A DNA stretch of 64,000 bases, from the NCBI GenBank assembly GCA_026119855.1, contig JAOWBW010000158.1, forward strand, positions 866,976 to 930,975, written 5' to 3'. Within the stretch, counting starts at the first letter, position 1, and the number at the start of each line of letters is the position of its first letter. This document shows positions 57,535-64,000 of the stretch, one piece after another. The notes under the pieces are model-generated. The model did no database searches. It was not told the origin of the DNA and saw only the letters and a program-made list of their open reading frames with translations. The stretch comes from Campanula takesimana (Eukaryota > Streptophyta > Magnoliopsida > Asterales > Campanulaceae). A program made the translations under genes and the position numbers.

Positions 57535-59061
57535 TCATTCCGTTTTGAGATTGACATTTTCCTCTATGTTGTCAGTCCTTTTTGGTCCAGCAGTTTTGTG
57601 AAACAAAAATGTCAGTTGATCAAGAAAAAGCAGATTCTGCATTTGCTTAATTTGATCACATTTTTTCTCCATTAGTAAATCAAGCTCCTCAAAATGAACA
57701 ATCTTGTCATGGATCTCCTTCACCTGGGAAATCCAACCAACATCAAAATACACAATACCTTTTCCAAACCAAATTACTTTATACGACGGATGATTATGTA
57801 CCTGAACTTCAGTAATAGTGGAGATTGCTTTCTCCAATTCCTCTTCTTCCTTCTCAAGTTGCAATCGCGCTTCTTCTAAAGCATTTTCTGAAAATGTGTC
57901 ATTGGATTCTACAGCAGCAACAACATATCTCTATTAGGGGCTTGTCACAATATTCAACAAAAACACGTATCCAAAAGCATGGAGCATTCTTTTTCCCAGC
58001 AACCAGCTACCACCACCAACGAAAATTGAACCCCCACCCCAACGAAAAAAAAAAAAGGATGATGAAGTGTAGTAGCTGACCATGGAAGCACAAGCACTCA
58101 AAATAATTAGAGTTAACTCAGCCCTAAAAAAAATAATTGAGGTTCAATACCCCATTATCAATATTGCCGGGCTTGGGCAATAAAAAATATCAAAGAAACA
58201 TGAAGAAAAACCATTCACCTGGGTAATCAAATTGCACCAGGAAAAAATTTAAGAAACAATAATAGATAAGGCAATGGAAACTAGTGCCACGGTCCCTAAA
58301 TGAGTCTTTGTTTTTAGTATTCCAAGTAAATTGCAGAAGTCGACTTCCATGCACTTCTACTAGCACTTGTACATAATTACACTTAAGAGATGACACCATA
58401 TAATGACAAGTGTAAAATTACAACATGAGATACAAAGATGAACTTGGTAACTTCACAATAGTACCTCGCAATAATCGGTTTACCTGATTCACTATTGACT
58501 TCAGACAAAGATCTAACCGCTGCACTAGCAGCTGCTTCTGCAACTTCTACACCCACCAATGCTGATAGGAAAGCTGCCTGAGAAATTCAAAAAAAAAAAA
58601 AAAAACCAAAATGAGATCTTCTTCCCATTGAAGGTCTTAAACTACTAGTATTATACTCGGACGTATCCAAAGATCAAATCTTTCACCTGAGCCATAATTG
58701 GGTTACTTGCATCAGCAAGGGGTGTGAGACGCATCCTTTTCCTAGGAGAAGATTCGGAATCAAGCTGATCATTTTGTCCATTAAACAGTACATCGTCCTC
58801 AGCAGAATCTGGAAGCCCAATGAACTGCTCACCAAAAGGAAGCTTAATAAAACGATTGATACAGTCTTTCTCATTTCTGCCAACAACACGTTCCGCAACT
58901 TTCTTCCAGTCATCACCGTAGTGCATAACAGCTTCTAGAAGCTGCAAAGTTTCTTTATCTGTCCAATCCACTTTAGCATCTTCACGAATCTCCACTCTTG
59001 TGTAATCTGAAGAATTAACTCCCCCACTAACATAGCACCTAGCACAAAGTGTCAAATCTTT
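57535..59061 (-). CDS. SWI3B: SWI3B, SWI/SNF complex subunit, 3' exons only
   Basis: Four exons are present: 59061-58687, 58577-58484, 57908-57802 and 57723-57535, with matching phases (254 residues to the stop). The text KDLTLCARCYV, the SANT domain (WTDKETLQLLEAVMHYGDDW, then VGRNEKDCINRFIKLPFGEQF), TPLADASNPIMAQAAFLSAL and a C-terminal coiled coil (ALEEARLQLEKEEEELEKAI) ending in QMQNLLFLDQL match Arabidopsis SWI3B (At2g33610, from memory). SWI3 proteins form the core of BRM/SYD/MINU chromatin-remodelling complexes. The N-terminal SWIRM exons are not between 59062 and 59590; they should lie beyond the gypsy element and the window edge. The 5' end is therefore partial. Confidence 0.92.
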
Positions 59062-59590
59062 CTGCAAAAACAAAAACATAACTGTTACCTCCATGCTGAA
59101 ACTCAGAAAGTAGTGCATCAAATACTCCCTCGATAATCTCATTCCTAAATTTAAACGCCTTACAATATATTGTTCCCCTTGAAAGTGATCCTTATAGCAC
59201 AACCTCATACTATTTCAAGTGTTAATTCTTTGATATTTGAAGGTTTAAGGTTAAAACAGTATGAACACGTGACTGCTGTTGAAGAATCGCACTCTAAGTA
59301 TAACGAAAGTGAAGGAAAGAAGGACACTCCGAATGCAGCAGAGTGATCGTAATGTCATTACCAAAAAATAGTTGCTCTTTCCTATTCAGTTTCATCTCCA
59401 ATTTTCTATGATGTTAATGCAACTTCAAGAAGGTACTAGCAAGTAAAGGTACTTTCTTAAAAGTTTTGACTTATCAAACGGACATATTTTTTGCGACAGA
59501 GGGGCATAAAACAAAGGCAAAGAACATGCTTTTCCTCCAATTCTAAACAATTGTATTACATTATTAAGGGAACATTAACTTCATTCACTC
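59062..59590 (-). other. SWI3B intron, left part
   Basis: This intron sequence runs from the acceptor (TTTTTGCAG) to the gypsy LTR. No exon-like text was recognised. CACTC at 59586-59590 would be the left copy of the gypsy TSD. Confidence 0.5.
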
Positions 59591-61704
59591 TGTAATAACC
59601 CGAAATTTCCCTTTATATTTTATTATTTTAAAGCTCTTAATGACTAATTGGGCCGAACTTTTAATTAAAGTTAGTTTAGTTATTGGGTCAAATAGAAAGC
59701 CCAATTCTTTAACTAAGGGGATTAGGAGTCCTTTTTCATTAGGGATTTGGGAAAACCCTATTAAAATAAATACCCTTTCTTAAATCCCTAGCATTATTCT
59801 CTACCGCAAAGAAAAAAAAAAAAAAAAAAAAAAAGAAGAAACGGGAAAAAGGGGAAGGGGCGGCGCAGAGAGAGACGCAGAGGAGGAAGAAGCAGAGAGA
59901 AAGAGAGGGAGGATCGATTTCTCATAAAGGTAATCCTAGAACCCTTAAACCCTTCTCTTCATCCTTGATAATCAAATTGTTGAATTAAGAAACCCTAAGA
60001 AAGTGATTGATCAACTAGGGCTTTGATCAATTTGGGGTAGAAATTAAGAAGCTGTGGTGTGTGTGCGTGTGTGTGTGTTGTGTGTGTGTGTTGACTGGTG
60101 TGTGTGTGTGTGCGGCGGCAGTGGCTGCCGAGTGTGTGTGTGCGTGATATATATATATATGTACTCTGTGTGTGTGTGTGTGTATTTTGTGTTCCCTGTG
60201 TGTGTGTGTGTGGGTTACAGATACTGTGTGTGTGGGTTAGTGTGCGTGTGTGTGTGCTGATTGCGGGTGTGTGTATCTGATTGTGGGTGTGTGGGTGTGT
60301 TCAGAGTGGTGGGTGTACTCAGTAAGTGTGTGCAGAAAGTGTGAAATCAGTGTTGTAATTCATATAGTGAAATTGAAAGTTGGGAATTGATTAATAAAAA
60401 CCCTAGGGGTGTTGTAGTTATTCTTAAGGTTATTGGTTAACTATGAAAGGAGTTATAGATGACTAAATCGTGGGGTTAATCGAGTAAAAAGAAGTAAATT
60501 GGGACGGAAAATAAAATAGTGTTTACTTGTGTCTAAGATTGGACTATTGCATATTTGTAGATTGTCCAAGCAGAGTAAGCGAGCTAGTTAAACGCAAGGC
60601 TAAGGTAAGGGATTACGCTCTTAGTAGTATTTGATTTCAATCCTTTGTGTAGGATTCTCAATCTCTGTTTTGTTAAAGTAAACTATCTATGTGGCTAGAT
60701 AGTATTTTAAAAACTATTCCGTTCTGCGAATGTTACCGTCCTTTGTTATCCACCCTATTGATATTGTTGTTGTTCAATTGGGTTATCATGTGTATGATTC
60801 GTATTGTGACTTGGTGTCTAAAGTGAGATGTACACCTTTTCAAAAGTGATCAAGTAAAGTTTTGTAAAGATAAGCTTTGTTTTGTAAAGCTCTTTAAAGT
60901 GAAGTTTTGTAATAAGTAAAGTGATTACAGTTATCCATAATCCCGAAACGGATAAGTGGACCCCTACAGTTATCCATAATCCCGAAACGGATAAGTGGAC
61001 CCTTACAGTTATCCATAGTTCCAAGATGAACATGTGGACCCCTTTGCGTTGCTTGATGAAGTAGCGTAGGTTATCATGATATACCGAATTTGGGTGCGGT
61101 CAGTAGAAACCCGAGCCCTGGGTACAGCGCGTGCTTAATCCCTAAATGAAGTAAAGTAAAGTAAAGTAAAGAAAAGTAAAGTTTTGTGAAAAATGTTGTG
61201 TTTTGGAAACTGTCTCTGAAGCCACGTGTTTTCAAGAAATGAATTGTTTTTCATCAAGCTAAATGTTTTCAAACTGAGAGTTTGTTTGATCATTGAGTTA
61301 TCCTTTCGTTGTGAATTCTTGTTACCGTTCCTTCCGGTTATCTCCTCTTAGTACCCGAGGGGATTCCGTATGAACTTGCTGGGCATTGTTCGCTCATTCC
61401 TTTCATCCTCATTTTTTTTCCAGGTTATAAGTAAGGATACTAAAGGTCACAAGGAACCGTTGGCGTAGAGGCTACTTGCGATTAAAGTTAATTAGTAGTT
61501 ATATGTTTCCGTTAAGATAAGTTAAGTTGAACGTTATATTTCCGTTGGTTACCATTCTGAGCTAGTGACTTATACTAGCCGTTATGGGTTTGATTGTTAG
61601 TTGAAGTTTGAATTGTGGTTCTTTGTAGCCGTTGGGGCATTCTGATTTAAGGATATATTCAAGTTAATGATTATTTAATAGTTGTGGAAAGTTGGGGTGT
61701 TACA
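59591..61704 (+). repeat. 5' LTR of the gypsy element
   Basis: The LTR is 2114 bp with inverted ends TGTAATAACCC and GGGTGTTACA. An A-run lies at 59812-59834 and a long (GT)n tract at 60055-60345. Three roughly 40-bp repeats (CAGTTATCCATAATCCCGAA) lie at 60927-61043, and AAAGT repeats near 61148-61180. Confidence 0.85.
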
Positions 61705-61705
61705 G

Positions 61706-61722
61706 TTGGTATCAGAGCCCCG
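61706..61722 (+). promoter_or_regulatory. Primer binding site, initiator tRNA-Met
   Basis: TTGGTATCAGAGCCCCG begins one base after the LTR end. TGGTATCAGAGC is the standard complement of plant initiator tRNA-Met. Confidence 0.92.
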
Positions 61723-62065
61723 GTTTAGGATTACTTGGGAGACTCGAATTTAGAAGTTAAGACTATTGGGAGAGTAGTACTTAACTATTGTGGGCTTTAG
61801 AACTCTGATAAGAGCAAAGTACTTTTGGGGAAAGCACTAATTGAGGAAACCTGCTATTTAGGGAAACTTTCCATTTTAAGAAACTTTCTAAGTTAGGAAA
61901 CTTTCTAAGTTAGGAAATTGCTATTTTAGGAAAGAACCTAAAGGGAGGTTCTAAATGAAGATGAGTATGTACTTGGGCATGGCTTAAGTGAATGTTATTT
62001 TCTTTAAGAATGAATACACTATGGGATATATGTGATTCTAATAGTTGTGTGTTTTATTGTAGATC

Positions 62066-62549
62066 ATGGGTGAACCAAATGGCTTAAAAGGTTTGAGTTT
62101 GAAGACAAAAACACCCAAAGAAAGGTCATTGGTAAAGAGTGTGGGTGATTAGGAAGCTGAAGGGGCAGCTGAAGAAGGAAAAGAAGGAGGCTGACTTTGC
62201 ATGGAACAGATAGATGCAAACTAGAGATTGGTGGCATAAGGCTCGAGAAGAAGTAGAGAAGCTGAAAGAAGCAATGAACAAAAAGGACGAGGAAATAGCC
62301 AATATAAGGGAGGAATTTTATAGAAATTTCTACAAAGAGCCAGTGACAGAAAATGTGGTGGCTGAAGAAGAAGCAGCCGAAATTGATATTATTGTAGAGG
62401 GCGGTGAAGCTGCCCCGATTGTAATTGAAGATGAAGAACTAGAGGAAGAACCGGTTCATAGGCTAAGAGGAAGGCCAAGAGGTTCAAAGAAAGCTTATGT
62501 GCCAACTGGAAGGCCTAGGGGTAGACCTAGGAAGAATGTAACCCCATAA
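62066..62549 (+). CDS. Leader ORF with coiled coil and AT-hook motifs, upstream of gag
   Basis: An intact frame runs from the ATG at 62214 to 62549 (111 residues). It has a coiled coil (EEVEKLKEAMNKKDEEIANI), an acidic stretch, and a C-terminus with AT-hook cores RLRGRPRGSKK and GRPRGRPRKN. The same frame is open upstream (KGQLKKEKKEADFAWNR) up to a TAG just before 62214. A separate ATG at 62066 (MGEPNGLKG) enters this region in another frame, so the ancestral ORF was longer and has a frame change and a stop. Extra leader ORFs are not a standard part of chromoviruses as far as I know. A role in targeting or binding AT-rich chromatin is only a guess. Confidence 0.55.
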
Positions 62550-63060
62550 GTTATGAGGGGATTAGTTAGTGTTAGTATTCTTTTATTAGTAGCTTAGTAT
62601 TCTTTTAGTTTAGTAATAAAGAACTTAGTCATTGTTCTGGTTTAATTTCAGTCAATAGAATAAAAGTTAGTTTCGAGTTGAGTTACTCCAAATCTTATAT
62701 GTTCTCAATTTAGTTCTATTAGTATAACTTGATTGAATTTATTATCAGTAATTTTAGTAGTAATCCAGTGGGGACGGCCTACAAAGATTTGAAATTCGTT
62801 TGAGTACAACGACTAGTACAGTTAAAGACCTAAAAAAGGTCGATGCAGTGAAAAGTCTAAAGTTAGACCGATATATATATATATATATATAAGTTATGTA
62901 CGTGAAGTTAGTATGAGACCAAGTTAAATATAGACTCTCGATGAAACAGTAAATTGTGAGGTCAGGTAACCGACCTAATTAAATCATTTGTCATTAATAT
63001 GTAAACCCGTTCTCGTGGTGGGTCATCAATCAGTTATAATTCAATCTTTCTTAACTTCAG

Positions 63061-64000
63061 ATGTCTGGAAGAGGAAGAGGAAACCGTGGCAACGCTCGCA
63101 ACGCGGGAAATCAAGGCAATGTTGATCCGAACATGGCAAACCTTTTGCAAACGCTGAACCAGACCGTGGCTGGAATCGGACAGGTGGTGAACCAACTAAC
63201 ACAACCTCAAAACCAACCTCAGCAGGTACCAATGAGAGACCCGCTGGAAATGTTTCAAAGGAGAAAGCCGGACACTTTCTCCGGTACCTCAAAGGAGAAG
63301 CCGGAGGACTGGATTAAGGATATGGAGCACATTTTTGAGACTTTGGAATGTACCACAGAGCAGAAGGTAGTTTTTGCAACATTTATGCTTAGGAGTGTGG
63401 CTCGCACTTGGTGGGATGCAGAAAAGAGAGCAGCTTTGGCTAGAGGTGAAGGATATTTCACCTGGGAAAGGTTTAAAGTAGTATTCAATGAGAAATACTA
63501 CCCGGCTAGTGTTCGTCACGCCCGAGTGGCAGAGTTTCTAACTTTAACTCAAGGTGACAAGACGGTGGATGAGTACAGTGAAAGGTTCACAGATCTGCTG
63601 GAATTTGCACCGACCTTCTTCGACAGCGAGGAACAAAAGGCCAGGAAGTTCGAAGCTGGGCTGAGTGATCGGATTCGATACAGAATCACGCCTCTGCAGT
63701 TAGCGACATATGGGTTAGTGCTAGACAGAGCCAGAATTGTAGAAAGGGAGTCGGATGAGTACCGCAACAAGAGGGATGAAAAGAAGAAGTCTGGAGACAA
63801 GTCTACTAGTAAAGATTCAACTGGGAACAAGGGACAGTTCAGCGACCGAGACCGTGACAATCATGGGAAGCGGAAAGCTGAGGGAAGCTATGATCGTACA
63901 ACAAACAAGTACCCGAACAGGAACTTTGGAAACCGAACCGCTTACGATAAGGGAAAGGCTAAAGAGCATGGGACCGCCGAAGTATGCCCTGCGTGTGATG
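63061..64000 (+). CDS. Gypsy gag polyprotein, partial
   Basis: The frame is open from the ATG at 63061 to the window edge (313 codons). A Gly/Arg/Asn-rich start (MSGRGRGNRGN) leads to a retrotransposon gag domain with FSGTSKEKPEDWI, MLRSVARTWWDAE, WERFKVVFNEKYYP, VAEFLTLTQGDKTVDEY and RKFEAGLSDRIR. A basic linker follows, and the sequence ends at CPAC, the likely beginning of a zinc knuckle. Gag forms the virus-like particle of the retrotransposon. The ATG is preceded directly by a pyrimidine tract and CAG (TTTCTTAACTTCAG), which would fit a splice acceptor. No lesion is seen in the visible part. Confidence 0.93.
   Translation, partial: MSGRGRGNRGNARNAGNQGNVDPNMANLLQTLNQTVAGIGQVVNQLTQPQNQPQQVPMRDPLEMFQRRKPDTFSGTSKEKPEDWIKDMEHIFETLECTTEQKVVFATFMLRSVARTWWDAEKRAALARGEGYFTWERFKVVFNEKYYPASVRHARVAEFLTLTQGDKTVDEYSERFTDLLEFAPTFFDSEEQKARKFEAGLSDRIRYRITPLQLATYGLVLDRARIVERESDEYRNKRDEKKKSGDKSTSKDSTGNKGQFSDRDRDNHGKRKAEGSYDRTTNKYPNRNFGNRTAYDKGKAKEHGTAEVCPACD

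Larger units (their letters stand above)
59591..64000 (+). mobile_element. Ty3/gypsy retrotransposon (chromovirus-like), 5' part
   Basis: The 5' LTR spans 59591-61704 (TGTAATAACCC to GGGGTGTTACA). It is followed by a tRNA-Met primer site, a 1.3-kb leader with an AT-hook ORF, and gag from 63061. The element runs off the right edge, so pol and the 3' LTR are not visible. The gag style resembles Tekay/Del-type chromoviruses, which is an inference. It lies inside an intron of SWI3B in antisense orientation. Confidence 0.9.

Noticed and set aside
59062..59208. Coding extension of the SWI3B exon upstream of 59061
   Set aside because: The open frame passes a good splice acceptor (TTTTTGCAG), and the residues before it do not match SWI3B.

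Overview
This window is nuclear DNA from a flowering plant, most likely a eudicot. It has long introns, GT-AG splice sites, plant-specific gene families (a NAC factor, XCP1-type papain proteases, an AHL AT-hook protein, SWI3B) and a very dense layer of plant transposons. I lean towards an asterid, but that is only an impression from the many CTCCCTCCGTCCC-type MITEs and from protein similarity.

Left part (1-11450): a two-gene PIF/Harbinger transposon (MYB/SANT-like ORF1 plus DDE transposase) has been broken open twice. A 3.06-kb solo LTR sits in the transposase with TSD TCCCA, and a 4.7-kb copia element that looks Sirevirus-like sits further on with TSD GTATC. The copia LTRs are nearly identical although the element has lost integrase and most of its reverse transcriptase. 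Next (12.8-16.9 kb, minus strand) is an intact three-exon NAC gene that matches CUC3, with MITEs in both introns.

Middle part (17-36 kb) is a transposon graveyard. It holds many Stowaway-like MITEs, some nested; hAT elements with exact 8-bp TSDs (575 bp and a tiny 53 bp); a SINE with a 16-bp TSD; a LINE fragment; two Mutator-like elements with long TIRs and 9-bp TSDs, one carrying a piece of a dolichyldiphosphatase (LPP-gamma) gene; two copia-type LTRs; a truncated copia pol gene; and a Helitron 3' end.

Right part (36.6-59 kb) is the gene-rich part. An XCP1-like cysteine protease (+), an SDR42E1/3beta-HSD-like gene (+), a second XCP1-like protease (-), an AHL10-like AT-hook gene (-) and the 3' exons of a SWI3B gene (-) follow one another. 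From memory, SWI3B, AHL10 and this SDR gene are also neighbours in Arabidopsis (At2g33610, At2g33620, At2g33630), so this looks like an old conserved block into which a tail-to-tail XCP1 pair has been placed. The SDR exon 3 carries two single-base homopolymer gains that break the frame. Between the proteases lies a second Pack-MULE, carrying a UGT92-like glycosyltransferase piece. Between AHL10 and SWI3B another long-TIR element carries unusual CCGGC and AAGTTCGC repeat arrays.

Far right (59.6-64 kb): a Ty3/gypsy element, probably a chromovirus, lies in an intron of SWI3B in the opposite orientation. It has a 2.1-kb 5' LTR, an initiator-tRNA-Met primer site, an extra leader ORF with AT-hook motifs, and a gag gene that runs off the window. 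The SWI3B 5' exons must lie beyond the right edge if the gene is intact.
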